Positions 34,588 to 44,148 of a stretch of DNA of 64,000 bases are shown here, piece after piece; positions within the stretch are counted from its first letter, which is position 1; the number at the start of each line of letters is the position of its first letter. Under the pieces are notes generated by a model that searched no databases, had not been told where the DNA came from, and saw only the letters and a list, made by a program, of their open reading frames with translations. Position numbers and translations under genes: made by a program. Source of the DNA: Herbiconiux solani NBRC 106740 (GTDB lineage Bacteria > Actinomycetota > Actinomycetes > Actinomycetales > Microbacteriaceae). The stretch is from positions 248,001 through 312,000 of the forward strand of contig NZ_BCST01000004.1 in the NCBI RefSeq assembly GCF_001571005.1. Direction: 5' to 3'.

Positions 34588-35297
34588 CCGGCCACACCGA
34601 CGACGGCACGACGGCCGCCCGCGTGAACGAAGGCGCGGGCCACGACCTTGGCCATGACACCGCTGCTGACGCCGAGCGCGAGGCCGGCCAGGAGCGCAGC
34701 CACCACCACGGCATCCGTGACGCCCTCCATCACCGGGACCACGATGCACACGCTGACCACGACGCCCAGGCGCACCACCACCGCGACGCGGACCGAGCCC
34801 GGCTCGGCGAGGGCGTCCCGCGTACCGCGGTAGTCGTCGTCGCCTCGAACCGGGCCGCCGCCGGGATCTACGAGGACGAGACCGGCCCGGACATCCGCGA
34901 CTGGCTCCACGCGCGCGGCTGGGCGGCGACGGTCGTCGTCGTCCCGGACGGCGACCCGGTGGGAGCGGCGTTGCGCGAGGCGATCGACGGAGGTGCGGAC
35001 GCCGTGATCACCACGGGTGGTACCGGCGTCTCGCCCACCGACCGCACACCCGAGCAGACCCGGCCCCACCTCGACCTCGAACTGCCCGGCATCGCCGAGG
35101 AGATGCGCCGCGTCGGAGGCGACTCCACTCCGTTCGCCCTCGTCTCGCGAGGGATCGCGGGTGTGGCCGGCCAGACCCTGGTCGTCAATCTTCCCGGCTC
35201 GCGCGGGGGCGTGCAGGACGGGCTCTCGGTTCTCGGCCCGTTGCTCGGGCACCTGATGGATCAGATTCATGGAGGTGACCATGCCAGACCCCTCTGA
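34584..35297 (+). CDS. MogA/MoaB-type molybdopterin adenylyltransferase with His-rich extension
   Basis: 237 residues. The C-terminal domain (about 82-235) is the MoCF-binding fold: TAVVVVASNRAAAGIYEDET, ITTGGTGVSPTDRTPE and LPGSRGGVQDGLSVLGP. It adenylylates molybdopterin before MoeA adds molybdate. The N-terminal ~80 residues are not part of the family. They are rich in His and Asp (HHH, HHRDHDAHADHD, QAHHHRDAD) and could bind metal ions. It is coupled to moaC and overlaps the region before moaE. Confidence 0.9.
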   Translation: MTGHTDDGTTAARVNEGAGHDLGHDTAADAEREAGQERSHHHGIRDALHHRDHDAHADHDAQAHHHRDADRARLGEGVPRTAVVVVASNRAAAGIYEDETGPDIRDWLHARGWAATVVVVPDGDPVGAALREAIDGGADAVITTGGTGVSPTDRTPEQTRPHLDLELPGIAEEMRRVGGDSTPFALVSRGIAGVAGQTLVVNLPGSRGGVQDGLSVLGPLLGHLMDQIHGGDHARPL

Positions 35298-35751
35298 CAT
35301 CGGAACTGAGGAGTCCTCAGTCGATCGGTCCGCGGTGCGCATCGCGCGGATCGCGGATACCGCGATCACGCTCGACGAGTGCACGGCGGCCGTCGAGGAC
35401 GCCGCCGCCGGTGCGGTCGTGACCTTCGCCGGCGTCGTGCGCGACCACGACGAGGGGCGAGGCGTCGACGCCCTGTCGTACTCCGCGCATCCGGCGGCCG
35501 AGGAGGCGATCCGCGCGTCTGCCGAGAGGATCGTGGCCGCGCACCCCGAGGTCCTGGTTGCGATCGTGCACCGCACCGGCGACCTCGTCGTCGGAGACCT
35601 CGCGCTCGCCTGCGCCGTGTCGTCCGCTCACCGGGGGGCCGCGTTCGCCGCCTGCTCCGAGTTGGTTGACGACGTCAAGGCGACCGTGCCGATCTGGAAG
35701 GAGCAGCGGTTCGACGACGGCTCCACGGAGTGGGTCGCCGCGCTGGGCTGA
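35281..35751 (+). CDS. moaE: Molybdopterin synthase catalytic subunit MoaE
   Basis: 156 residues. With MoaD it makes the dithiolene of molybdopterin. Recognisable segments are TFAGVVRDHDEGR, LSYSAHPAAEEAI, IVHRTGDLVVGD and the catalytic Lys region KATVPIWKEQ. The ATG at 35281 is chosen over 35269 because GGAGGTG precedes it at the right distance; it therefore overlaps the mogA-like gene by 17 nt. Confidence 0.95.
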   Translation: MPDPSDIGTEESSVDRSAVRIARIADTAITLDECTAAVEDAAAGAVVTFAGVVRDHDEGRGVDALSYSAHPAAEEAIRASAERIVAAHPEVLVAIVHRTGDLVVGDLALACAVSSAHRGAAFAACSELVDDVKATVPIWKEQRFDDGSTEWVAALG

Positions 35752-35882
35752 GCACCCGAGAACCCCATCGCCTCCTCCACAGGCGGGCTGCCCGGACGAG
35801 TTGTGCCCAGAACGGGGCCGTCGTTACACAGCAGACACATTGTTACGGTCTACTGAGTGCACAGCACCGATCGGAGCACCAC

Positions 35883-36716
35883 GTGGATCTCAACACCCTC
35901 ACCACCCTCGTTCCGGCCCGCCATCGCGACGACCTGAGGGCGCTCGACGAGCGGGTCGTCCCTCTGGCCGGGGGTTCGTGGCTCTTCTCCGAGGTGCAAG
36001 ACCACCTGACCGGGCTGGTCGACCTGATGACGCTGCACTGGCCGAGCCTCACCGTGACCGACGAGGGCCTCGAGGTCGCGGCCACGTGCACGCTCGCAGA
36101 GCTCGCCGCGCTGCCGGATGATCGGGGCTGGGCGGCGCATCCACTCTTCTTTCAGTGCTGCACGGCACTCCTCGGCTCGTTCAAGGTCTGGAACGTCGCG
36201 ACCGTCGGCGGCAACATCTGCGCCTCGCTCCCGGCCGGCCCGATGACCTCGTTGTTCTCCTCACTCGACGCCGAGGCGCTCGTCTGGCGCGCCGACGGCA
36301 CGGATGAACGGATGCCGGTGGCGCGGCTGGTGACCGGCAACGGCGAGAACGCGCTCAACCCGGGCGACGTACTGAGGTCGCTCCTCGTGCCGCAGTCGTC
36401 GCTGCTCGCCCGCACCGCCTATCGCAAGATCGCGCTCTCGCCGATCGGTCGCTCCGGCACGGTCGTGGTGGGCCGCGTCGACCCCGACGGGTCGTTCGTG
36501 CTGACGGTCTCGGGGTCGACGGTTCACCCCGAGCAACTCCGGTACGAATCGGTGGAAGCTGCGACGAGCCTCCGCGACGACGTTCTCGCCCTGACGACCT
36601 GGTTCACCGACCCGCACGGCGCGGCCGACTGGCGGAGGTCGGTGTCGGCTCTGCTGGCGGAGGAGATCCGCTCGGAGCTCGGCGATCGTGACGACGAAGG
36701 GGCGGTGGCGCGATGA
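35883..36716 (+). CDS. Xanthine dehydrogenase FAD-binding subunit (CoxM/PucC-like)
   Basis: 277 residues. The FAD-binding PCMH-type domain covers the N-terminal two thirds. The typical flavin motifs appear as [10 protein letters not shown] and [17 protein letters not shown]. The C-terminal part is the CO-dehydrogenase flavoprotein C-terminal domain. The GTG at 35883 is the probable start, with GGAGC upstream; no better ATG is in frame. Its stop overlaps the next gene (ATGA at 36713-36716). It supplies the NAD-reducing or electron-exit flavin to the molybdenum subunit. Confidence 0.9.
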   Translation: MDLNTLTTLVPARHRDDLRALDERVVPLAGGSWLFSEVQDHLTGLVDLMTLHWPSLTVTDEGLEVAATCTLAELAALPDDRGWAAHPLFFQCCTALLGSFKVWNVATVGGNICASLPAGPMTSLFSSLDAEALVWRADGTDERMPVARLVTGNGENALNPGDVLRSLLVPQSSLLARTAYRKIALSPIGRSGTVVVGRVDPDGSFVLTVSGSTVHPEQLRYESVEAATSLRDDVLALTTWFTDPHGAADWRRSVSALLAEEIRSELGDRDDEGAVAR

Positions 36717-39508
36717 GATTCGTGATGAACGGCGAGCAGATCGAGGCCGAGCCCGCGGTGGGGCAGTGCCTTCGCACCTTCATCCGCGACCAGGGGCACT
36801 TCGAGGTCAAGAAGGGCTGCGACTCCGGCGACTGCGGAGCCTGCTCGGTGATCGTCGACGGCCTGCCGGTGCACTCGTGCGTCTACCCGGCCTACCGGGT
36901 CGAAGACCGGATCGTGACGACCGTCGCCGGCCTCGGCGACCCCGACGACCTGAGCGCCGTGCAGCAGAGCTTCGTCGACAATGCCGGATTCCAGTGCGGG
37001 TTCTGCACCGCGGGCATGGTCGTCACGGCGACCACGCTGAAGCCCGAGCAGCTCGACGACCTCCCGCGGCTGCTCAAGGGCAACCTCTGCCGGTGCACGG
37101 GCTACCGGTCGGTCGACGCGGCCATCCGCCAGGGCGTGTGCGACCACCACGGGGTCGAGCTGCCTGAGGATGCGAGCACCAGTGTGGTCGAACCGGTGCG
37201 GGAGTCGTTCTCGACGCCGGTGCGGGCAACGGGTACCCGCGAAGGACGTGCACCGCGAACGATCGGCACCTCGGTGAAGGCACCGGCGGGCCCCCGGATC
37301 GTGTCCGGGCGGGAGCCGTACACGCTCGACGTCGCGGTTCCGGGCGTCGTCCACCTGAAGCTCCTGCAGAGCCCGCATGCCCACGCGCGCATCCTCTCGA
37401 TGGACACGTCGGCTGCTGAGGCGCTTCCCGGCGTCCACGCCGTGCTGACCGCGGCCGACTCCCCCGCCCGCCTGTACTCCACGGCGCGGCACCAGTTCCG
37501 CACCGACGACCCCGACGACATGGCGCTCTTTGACACCGTCGTCCGGTATCGAGGTCAGCGCGTCGCCGCGGTCGTCGCCGACTCGATCCGGATCGCCGAG
37601 GCCGCGTGCCGACTGATCGAGGTGGAGTACGAGCTGCTGCCGGCGGTCTTCGATCCCGAGGAGGCGAGGAGCCCGGGTGCCCCGCGCATCCACGGCGACA
37701 AGGATCCCGTGGCGTCGCGAATCGGCGAACCCGACCGCAACGTGATCGCCTCGGTCCACACCGAGATCGGTTCGATGGCCGAGGCCGTCGCGGGCGCGGC
37801 GGCGCACGTCCAAGGAACCTGGCAGACGCACCGCGTCTCGCACGCGGCACTCGAAACCCACGGCACCGTGGGCTGGGTCGATGACGACGGGCGGATCGCG
37901 CTCCGCACTAGCACGCAGGTCCCGTTCCTCGTGCGCGACGAGCTCGCCCACATCTTCGCCCTCCCGCCCGAGCAGGTCCGGGTGTTCACGGCCCGCGTCG
38001 GCGGCGGGTTCGGCGGCAAGCAGGAGATCCTGACCGAAGACGTCGTGATGGCGGCCGTGCTCAAGACCGGGCGGCCGGTGCAGTTCGAGTTCACCCGGAC
38101 GGATGAGTTCACGATCGCTCCGTGCCGGCACCCGATGCGGGTCTCGGTCGAGCTGGCGGCCGAGAGCGACGGCACCCTCCGCGGCCTCGCCGTCGACGTC
38201 CTGAGCGACACGGGGGCGTACGGCAACCACGGTCCGGGCACGATGTTCCACAGTGTCGGCGAGAGCGTCGCCCTCTACCGGGCCGAGGCCAAGAAGGTGG
38301 ATGCGGAGGTCGTCTACACGAACAACATCCCGTCGGGTGCCTTCCGCGGCTATGGCCTGGGCCAGGTGGTGTTCGCGATCGAGTCGGCGATGGACCAGCT
38401 GGCGATCGACCTCGGCATCGATCCGTTCGAGCTGCGGCGCCGCAACGCGGTGCGGCCCGGGGATCCGCTGGTCGCCTCGCACGTCGAGGGCGATGATCTG
38501 ATCTTCGGCAGCTACGGGCTCGACCAGTGCCTCGACCTCGTGCAGCAGGCCCTCGAGCAGGGCAACGGCGTCGAGGCGCCCGTCGGGCCGCAGTGGTCGG
38601 TGGGTGTCGGGATGGCGCCGGCGATGATCGCCACGATGCCGCCGCGCGGCCACTTCTCGACGGTCACGATGACCCTCGATGCCGAGGGCCGGTACATCGC
38701 GGGCGTCGGCACCTCGGAGTTCGGCAACGGTACGACGACCGTGCACCAGCAGATCGCGTCGACGGTGCTCGAGACGACCGCGGACCGGATCGTGATCCGG
38801 CAGTCGGACACGGATGCCGCACCCTTCGACACGGGCGCGTTCGGTTCGGCGGGCAGCGTGGTCGCGGGTAAGGCGCTCTACTCGGCGGCCCTCTCGCTGC
38901 GCGGCGCCATCCTTCGTCAGGCGTCGCAGCTCGCCGGCGCCTGGAGCGAGGGCGTACTCGAGCCCGAGGGCGTGCGGATCGGCGAGGTCTTCGTGCCGCT
39001 GGCCGAGATCGCGGCCTCGGCGGGCGGGTCGATCACGCTCGAAGGGAGCGAGGACGGAGCACTCCGGTCGCTCGCGTTCAATGTGCAGGCGTTCCGGGTG
39101 GCGGTCGACTCGACGACCGGGGAGGTGCGCATCCTGCAGTCGGTGCATGCGGCCGATCCCGGGTTCATCCTGAACCCCGAGCAGCTCCGAGGGCAGATCG
39201 AAGGCGGGGTCGCTCAGGCGATCGGGTCGGCGCTGTACGAGGAGATGATCATGGACCAGGGCGAAGTGACCACGCAGGTGTTCCGGAGCTACCACCTTCC
39301 GCAGCTGGCCGACATCCCGCCGACGGAGGTGCTGTTCGCCGCGACCGACGACTCGGTCGGGCCTTTCGGCGCGAAGTCGATGAGCGAGGCCCCCTACAAC
39401 CCGATCGCGGCGGCTCTTGCGGCGGCCGTGACGGATGCGACGGGTGTGCGCCCCCACGAGCTCCCGCTCTCCCGCGACCGCGTCTGGAGGATGCTCAACC
39501 CGGCCTGA
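36713..39508 (+). CDS. Xanthine dehydrogenase, fused 2Fe-2S and molybdopterin subunit
   Basis: 931 residues combining two normally separate subunits. The N-terminal part has a plant-type 2Fe-2S cluster (Cys36, 41, 44, 56) and a second cluster (Cys95, 98, 126, 128). From about residue 185 the molybdenum-binding domains follow. They include [19 protein letters not shown] and GAKSMSEAP, whose Glu is the likely catalytic base. The protein oxidises hypoxanthine and xanthine in PucDE-type enzymes; close relatives oxidise nicotinate or related rings, so substrate is inferred from the purine genes nearby. It is coupled to the FAD subunit and downstream of Moco genes. Confidence 0.9.
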   Translation: MRFVMNGEQIEAEPAVGQCLRTFIRDQGHFEVKKGCDSGDCGACSVIVDGLPVHSCVYPAYRVEDRIVTTVAGLGDPDDLSAVQQSFVDNAGFQCGFCTAGMVVTATTLKPEQLDDLPRLLKGNLCRCTGYRSVDAAIRQGVCDHHGVELPEDASTSVVEPVRESFSTPVRATGTREGRAPRTIGTSVKAPAGPRIVSGREPYTLDVAVPGVVHLKLLQSPHAHARILSMDTSAAEALPGVHAVLTAADSPARLYSTARHQFRTDDPDDMALFDTVVRYRGQRVAAVVADSIRIAEAACRLIEVEYELLPAVFDPEEARSPGAPRIHGDKDPVASRIGEPDRNVIASVHTEIGSMAEAVAGAAAHVQGTWQTHRVSHAALETHGTVGWVDDDGRIALRTSTQVPFLVRDELAHIFALPPEQVRVFTARVGGGFGGKQEILTEDVVMAAVLKTGRPVQFEFTRTDEFTIAPCRHPMRVSVELAAESDGTLRGLAVDVLSDTGAYGNHGPGTMFHSVGESVALYRAEAKKVDAEVVYTNNIPSGAFRGYGLGQVVFAIESAMDQLAIDLGIDPFELRRRNAVRPGDPLVASHVEGDDLIFGSYGLDQCLDLVQQALEQGNGVEAPVGPQWSVGVGMAPAMIATMPPRGHFSTVTMTLDAEGRYIAGVGTSEFGNGTTTVHQQIASTVLETTADRIVIRQSDTDAAPFDTGAFGSAGSVVAGKALYSAALSLRGAILRQASQLAGAWSEGVLEPEGVRIGEVFVPLAEIAASAGGSITLEGSEDGALRSLAFNVQAFRVAVDSTTGEVRILQSVHAADPGFILNPEQLRGQIEGGVAQAIGSALYEEMIMDQGEVTTQVFRSYHLPQLADIPPTEVLFAATDDSVGPFGAKSMSEAPYNPIAAALAAAVTDATGVRPHELPLSRDRVWRMLNPA

Positions 39509-39518
39509 ACGGGCACGT

Positions 39519-40532
39519 CTAGCTGCGAGGCATGGGTCTCAGAGCGGCATCCGCGGCGAGTCGGACCTGCTCGGCGACGCGCGCGAGCGTGGGAGTGTGG
39601 AGCTGCCACTGCTGCCAGTACAGCGGCACGTCGACTACATAGCCCGGGTCAATTCGCACAAGGGCTCGCTGGTCATCGGCCGCGGTCGTGGCCTCGGCTC
39701 GCGGGTGCTGCGGCTGTCGCTGGTCCTGCTGCTGCTCCGGGACCATGCCCCACCCGTACCCGAGGCGCACCGCCTCGGTGAAGTCGACCGACCCCGGGAC
39801 GAAATGGCGGGGAGGATCAATCGGCCGTTCCTCGGCGCCACTGCCCAGGGCGGCGCGAGAGCGCAGGTAGACGTCCTGCAGCTGATCGCGGCGATCGAAG
39901 ATGACCACGGGGGCCCGATCGAGCGCCTCGGCCGTGACACCATCCGGAAACCAGCGGGCCATGAACTCAAGGCTCGCCATCGGCTCGTACCGCATCACCC
40001 CGAGCGGCGTCGAGGAGCAGCCCTGAACGGGGTGGGCGGTGGCGGTGACGGCGGCCGTCACGGTTCCCTCGCGGAGGAGTGCGGTCGTGTGGCCCTCGTC
40101 CTCACGGAAGAACTCGAACGCCACCTCGGCGGCCAGCCCCGCGAGCCCGGGCAGCAGCCAGGTGGCGAGTGAGTCCGCGTTCACGGCGATCGGCATCCGC
40201 ACAGGCACGAAACCGGGCGAACCTGGGCCGGCGCCCGAACCTGAATCCCCCGCCGATCCATCGCTCGAGCCTCCGGATTCTCCGAGACTCCGCGAGACGT
40301 CGTCAGCCAATGTTCCGATCTGCCGGGCCAGCCGGAGCAGCGCGACCCCCGATTCGGTGGGCCTGATCGGTTTGGTGCGGGTCAGGAGCACGCGTCCGAC
40401 CGACGATTCAAGTGCCTTGATCCGCTGGCTCACTGCCGAGGGCGTCACCCGCAGCGCCCGTGCCGCCGCCTCGAACGTGCCCTCGTCGACGGCGCTGCGG
40501 AGCGCAGCGAGTTGCAGGAGATCGAAGTCCAT
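39519..40532 (-). CDS. argP: LysR-family regulator, ArgP/LysG type
   Basis: 337 residues, longer than the usual ~300. The N-terminal HTH (LLQLAALRSAVDEGTFEAAA ... SAVSQRIKALE) is typical of ArgP/LysG, which senses lysine and arginine and activates their exporter. The linker after the HTH (~84-112) is a Gly/Ser/Pro-rich insert, and a second low-complexity segment (EQQQDQRQPQHPRAE) lies in the effector domain near residue 275. It is divergent from the LysE/ArgO gene, the standard regulator-target pairing. It ends 10 nt from the XDH gene, convergently. Confidence 0.9.
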   Translation of the reverse strand: MDFDLLQLAALRSAVDEGTFEAAARALRVTPSAVSQRIKALESSVGRVLLTRTKPIRPTESGVALLRLARQIGTLADDVSRSLGESGGSSDGSAGDSGSGAGPGSPGFVPVRMPIAVNADSLATWLLPGLAGLAAEVAFEFFREDEGHTTALLREGTVTAAVTATAHPVQGCSSTPLGVMRYEPMASLEFMARWFPDGVTAEALDRAPVVIFDRRDQLQDVYLRSRAALGSGAEERPIDPPRHFVPGSVDFTEAVRLGYGWGMVPEQQQDQRQPQHPRAEATTAADDQRALVRIDPGYVVDVPLYWQQWQLHTPTLARVAEQVRLAADAALRPMPRS

Positions 40533-40591
40533 GATCAGCCAGTCTAATGATTCGTAAGGAAGACAAGCTGGGCTATTGAGAGCATCCGCTC

Positions 40592-40597
40592 TACCGT
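40592..40597 (+). promoter_or_regulatory. Candidate -10 element for leaderless exporter mRNA
   Basis: TACCGT lies 6 nt before the GTG at 40604. It sits in the 71-nt divergent region shared with the LysR-type gene, where the regulator would be expected to bind. Confidence 0.5.
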
Positions 40598-40603
40598 CAG
40601 AGG

Positions 40604-41218
40604 GTGCCCTTCGACTTCCTCGCCATCCTCGCCGGTCTCGGCTTCGGCCTCTCGCTGATCGTCGCGATCGGCGCGCAGAATGCCTTCGTGCTCCGCCAGG
40701 GTCTCCTCCGAAGCCACGTGCTCGTCGTCGTGGCGATCTGCGCGCTCTCCGACGCCGTGCTGATCGGCCTCGGGATCAGCGGGGTGGGCCTGATCTTCCA
40801 GCAGGTGCCCTGGCTCATGGTCGTCACCCGTATCGGTGGGGCGGCGTTTCTGCTGGTCTACGGGTTCCTCGCCGCTCGGCGGGCTCTCCGGCCCGCGACG
40901 CTCGAGGCGTCCGAGCCGCGCTCGCTCCCTGGACTCGCCGCGACGATCACGACCTGCCTCGCCCTGACCTGGCTGAACCCGCACGTGTACCTCGACACGG
41001 TCGTACTCCTCGGCTCGGTCGCGAACACCCACGGCGACTCCCGATGGCTCTTCGGCGCGGGTGCCGTGGTCGGCAGCATCGTCTGGTTCACCGCACTCGG
41101 CTTCGGCGCGCGTCTGCTGCAGCCGGTGTTCGCGCGCCCGGTGGCCTGGCGCATCCTCGACGGCGTCATCGCGGTGGTCATGGTCGCCATCGCCGCGTCC
41201 CTCCTCGTCGGCCTCTGA
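40604..41218 (+). CDS. LysE/ArgO family amino-acid exporter
   Basis: 204 residues with about six transmembrane helices. The family start [20 protein letters not shown] is intact, with [17 protein letters not shown] in the middle. It exports lysine and/or arginine by secondary transport, protecting against excess basic amino acids. GTG start, no ribosome-binding site, TACCGT at -10 position. Regulation by the divergent ArgP/LysG-type gene is expected. Confidence 0.93.
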   Translation: MPFDFLAILAGLGFGLSLIVAIGAQNAFVLRQGLLRSHVLVVVAICALSDAVLIGLGISGVGLIFQQVPWLMVVTRIGGAAFLLVYGFLAARRALRPATLEASEPRSLPGLAATITTCLALTWLNPHVYLDTVVLLGSVANTHGDSRWLFGAGAVVGSIVWFTALGFGARLLQPVFARPVAWRILDGVIAVVMVAIAASLLVGL

Positions 41219-41248
41219 CTCCCAGCGCGCTGCCCCGCCCCCGAACCC

Positions 41249-42748
41249 CTACCGCCCGAGCAACTCCCCCACCGCCCGCTCGACGCCCGCCGCCACGGCC
41301 CGCTCGTCGGCGCGCACGAGCCGGCCGTCGCGCACGACCTCCTCGCCGTTCACGAGCAGCAGTGCGAGCGGCGGCTGCGACCCGAGGGTCAGCGCGGCCA
41401 CGGGGTCGACGATCCCGGCGTGCGCGACCCCGTCGATCCGCCAGAGCGCCAGGTCGGCGAGCTTGCCCACCTCGATCGACCCGATCTCCGACGCCCGCCC
41501 GAGAACGCGCGCGCCGCCCATGGTCGCGACGCGCAGCGCATCCCGCCCGCTCATCGCGGCCGCGCCCCCGCGCAGCCTGTTCATGAGCACCGCCATCCGG
41601 ATCTCCGTGCCGAGCTCCCCGGACTCGTTCGACGCCGATCCGTCGACGCCGAGCCCGACCGGCACGCCGGCGGCCAGCAGCTGCGGCACGGGCGCGATGC
41701 CGGCCGCGAGGCGCGCGTTCGAGCTCGGACAGTGCGCCACCCCGGTCCCGGTCGCCGCAAACCGGCCGATCGCCCTGTCGTCGAGGTGAACGCAGTGCGC
41801 CATCCAGACGTCGTCGCCGAGCCAACCCAGCTCCTCCAGGTACTCGGTCGGCGTGCGGCCGAACCGCTCGAGGCAGAACGCGTCCTCCTCGACGGTTTCC
41901 GAGCCGTGCGTGTGCAGGCGCACCGCCCCGGGGAGCGACCGCGCGAGCACCGCCGCCTCGCGGAGCAGGTCGGCCGTGACCGAGAACGGCGAGCACGGGG
42001 CGATTGCGATGCGGGTCATCGAAGCGCGCGACGGATCGTGGAACCGCGCCACCGCATCCGCACTCGCCTCCAGTGCCGCGTCGGTGGTCTCGACCGCGAA
42101 ATCCGGCGGCAGACCGCCCTGCGAGGCGCCGAGATCCATCGAGCCGCGGGTGCCGTGCAGCCGAACACCGAGCGTCGCTGCGGCGTCGACGATCGAGCCG
42201 AGGATGTCGCCACCCCCGCGCGGGAACACGTAGTGGTGGTCGCCCATCGTGCTGCAGCCCGAGAGCGCGCCGACCGCGAGCCCGCCGAGGGCGCCGGGCC
42301 CGACGGTACCGGCGGTGATTCGCGACCAGGTCGGGTAGAGCGCGGTCAGCCAGTCGAACAGGATCGCATCCTGCGCGATCCCCCGCGTCAGCCACTGGTA
42401 CAGGTGGTGGTGGGTGTTCACGAGCCCCGGCGTCAGCAGGTGCCCGCTGCCGTCGACCCGCCGAACGGATGCAAGGGGCCGGCCCGCGCCGACCACGTCA
42501 CCGGATGCGCATGGCTGGTCCGCGAGCAGGTCACCGGATGCACCGGGCTGGTTCGCGAGCAGGTCACCGGATGCACCGGCCTGTTTCGGCACGGGCTCGC
42601 CGTCGAGAGCCCAGCGCGGTGCCGGGCCGGAGCCCACGGCGACGATCGTGTCGCCGTCGACCACGACGTGGCCGCGGTCGTGCTCGGTGCCGGCGGCGTC
42701 GACCGTGGCGACGTAGGCGTTCTCGATCACGGTGCGCATCCCGCTCAC
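41249..42748 (-). CDS. 8-oxoguanine/guanine deaminase-like amidohydrolase
   Basis: 499 residues. Zn-dependent deaminase of the 8-oxoguanine deaminase group. Ligand motifs are complete: NTHHHLYQ (strand 1), LHTHGSE (strand 5 His and Glu), AHCVH (strand 6) and GLGVDGSASNESG (strand 8 Asp). LFDWLTALYPTW is typical of 8-oxoguanine deaminase. It may deaminate 8-oxoguanine to urate, or guanine to xanthine, feeding XDH and urate oxidase. The GTG at 42748 has GGGAGGAG upstream and overlaps the xdhC stop (GTGA). Residues ~52-89 hold an in-frame 33-nt tandem repeat, absent from homologues I know. Confidence 0.85.
   Translation of the reverse strand: MSGMRTVIENAYVATVDAAGTEHDRGHVVVDGDTIVAVGSGPAPRWALDGEPVPKQAGASGDLLANQPGASGDLLADQPCASGDVVGAGRPLASVRRVDGSGHLLTPGLVNTHHHLYQWLTRGIAQDAILFDWLTALYPTWSRITAGTVGPGALGGLAVGALSGCSTMGDHHYVFPRGGGDILGSIVDAAATLGVRLHGTRGSMDLGASQGGLPPDFAVETTDAALEASADAVARFHDPSRASMTRIAIAPCSPFSVTADLLREAAVLARSLPGAVRLHTHGSETVEEDAFCLERFGRTPTEYLEELGWLGDDVWMAHCVHLDDRAIGRFAATGTGVAHCPSSNARLAAGIAPVPQLLAAGVPVGLGVDGSASNESGELGTEIRMAVLMNRLRGGAAAMSGRDALRVATMGGARVLGRASEIGSIEVGKLADLALWRIDGVAHAGIVDPVAALTLGSQPPLALLLVNGEEVVRDGRLVRADERAVAAGVERAVGELLGR
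42498..42596 (-). repeat. 33-nt tandem repeat inside deaminase gene
   Basis: TCACCGGATGC recurs at 42498, 42531 and 42564, exactly 33 nt apart. The units encode near-repeats of the type ASGDLLANQPG. The array is in frame and lies in the N-terminal part of the deaminase, before the first metal motif. Confidence 0.9.
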
Positions 42749-44088
42749 CGCGACTCCTCCCGCGTGGACGCGGCCGTCATGGGCACGGCCGTCGAGGCAG
42801 CCGCACTCGCGGGCGCAGTGTCGGTGGCAGCCGCCGTCGCGGACAACGTCGCCGAGGGCGCGGGGGGTGCAGCCGCCGCGGGTGTTGCTGCCGCAGCAGC
42901 CGCACGGGGGTGGATCGCGCCCGACGTCGCACGGAGGGGCGCGGCGGAGGCGGCGTTCCGCGCCATGAGCACCTCGGCGAGGATCGATACCGCGGTCTCC
43001 TCGGGCGTGGAAGCGCCGAGGTCGAGGCCGATCGGCGAGTGGAGCGACGCGAGGGCGGCCTCGTCGATCCCCCGTTCGCGGAGCGCCGCAAGCCGACGCT
43101 CGTGCGTGGTGCGCGAACCCATCGCGCCGACATACGCCACCGGCAGGGCCAGCGCCGTCTCGAGCAGCGGGATGTCGAACTTGTCGTCGTGGGTGAGGAT
43201 GCAGACGACCGTGCGCTCGTCGACCTCGGTCTCGGCGAGGTAGTCGCTCGGCCATCGGTTGACGACCTCGGCGTCGGGGAAGCGATCGGCCGTCGCGAAC
43301 ACCGGCCGCGCGTCGCAGACCGTCACGCGGTAGCCGAGGACGGCTCCGGCGCGGGAGAGGGCGGCCGAGAAGTCGACGGCGCCGAACACGATCAGGCGCG
43401 GCGGCGGCGCCGACACCAGCATGACCGCCTCGACCACCCGGCCGTCGCAGTCGACGCGACGGTGCACCGAGCGGCCGGCATGGATGCTCGCGCGCAGCTC
43501 CTCCGAGACCCGCCGCCCCACGGCGTCCGGCTCACCCGTCGCGTCCCGCGCGTTCACCGCGTCCGGCCCGCCCGCGGCACCCTGCTCAACCGCAGTGTCG
43601 GGTTCACCGATGGCACCCTGCTCGCCCGCGGCATCCGCGTGAGCGGTGACCAGCCGGAGTCCGGCCGCGCCCCCCGCATCCGCCCCGAGCACCACCGCGA
43701 TCCCGGCCGCGCGACCGTCGCGGGCACGGCGAAGTTCTTCGAGCACGCCCTGAGCGACCTCCGATCGCGCACCGGGGAGGCCGAGCTCCTGCACGAAGAC
43801 CCGCAGGCGCCCGCCGCACGCGAGACCCACCTCGAAGGCGTCGGCATCCGTGAAACCGAACTCGCAGACCTCGCCCACCCCGGTGTCAAGAACCCGGGTG
43901 CAGGCGTCGTAGACCGCGCCCTCGACACAGCCGCCGGAGATGCTCCCGATCACGCGGCCCTGGTCGTCGACCGCCATCGACGTGCCGAGCGCCCGAGGGG
44001 CGCTGCCGTCGACGGCCACGACCGTGGCGACGGCCAGCCTCCGCCCGGACGCCAGCGAGCCGAGCAGCGCATCCGCGAGTTCGAGCAT
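42745..44088 (-). CDS. XdhC/CoxI family molybdoenzyme maturation factor
   Basis: 447 residues. The N-terminal XdhC/CoxI domain includes AVDGSAPRALGTSMAV, GSISGGCVEGAVYDAC and GLACGGRLRVFVQEL. The C-terminal Rossmann domain includes LIVFGAVDFSAAL, DDKFDIPLLETAL and YVGAMGSRTTHERRL. XdhC binds and sulfurates the Moco and delivers it to xanthine dehydrogenase. Residues ~146-190 are a repeat-rich insert (GEPDAV-type units) and the last ~65 residues are Ala/Pro/Thr-rich. The ATG at 44088 is chosen over 44106 because GGAGGGAG precedes it. Confidence 0.9.
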   Translation of the reverse strand: MLELADALLGSLASGRRLAVATVVAVDGSAPRALGTSMAVDDQGRVIGSISGGCVEGAVYDACTRVLDTGVGEVCEFGFTDADAFEVGLACGGRLRVFVQELGLPGARSEVAQGVLEELRRARDGRAAGIAVVLGADAGGAAGLRLVTAHADAAGEQGAIGEPDTAVEQGAAGGPDAVNARDATGEPDAVGRRVSEELRASIHAGRSVHRRVDCDGRVVEAVMLVSAPPPRLIVFGAVDFSAALSRAGAVLGYRVTVCDARPVFATADRFPDAEVVNRWPSDYLAETEVDERTVVCILTHDDKFDIPLLETALALPVAYVGAMGSRTTHERRLAALRERGIDEAALASLHSPIGLDLGASTPEETAVSILAEVLMARNAASAAPLRATSGAIHPRAAAAAATPAAAAPPAPSATLSATAAATDTAPASAAASTAVPMTAASTREESR

Positions 44089-44119
44089 CGGGCCGGCTCC
44101 CTCCATCCGTGCAATCAGC

Positions 44120-44139
44120 CTGACACATGATCGTGTTAG
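44120..44139. promoter_or_regulatory. Inverted repeat in divergent xdhC/amidohydrolase region
   Basis: CTGACACATGATCGTGTTAG fits CTNACAC-N6-GTGTNAG. It fills much of the 60-nt gap between the two divergent genes, so one bound regulator could control both. Confidence 0.5.
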
Positions 44140-44148
44140 AACTTCACC

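Noticed and set aside
35269-35280. Upstream ATG as moaE start
   Set aside because: The GGAGGTG ribosome-binding site lies between it and the ATG at 35281, which is the better start.
42498-42596. Evenly spaced repeats that could look like CRISPR
   Set aside because: Units are directly abutting, in frame within a coding gene, and have no unique spacers or cas genes nearby.
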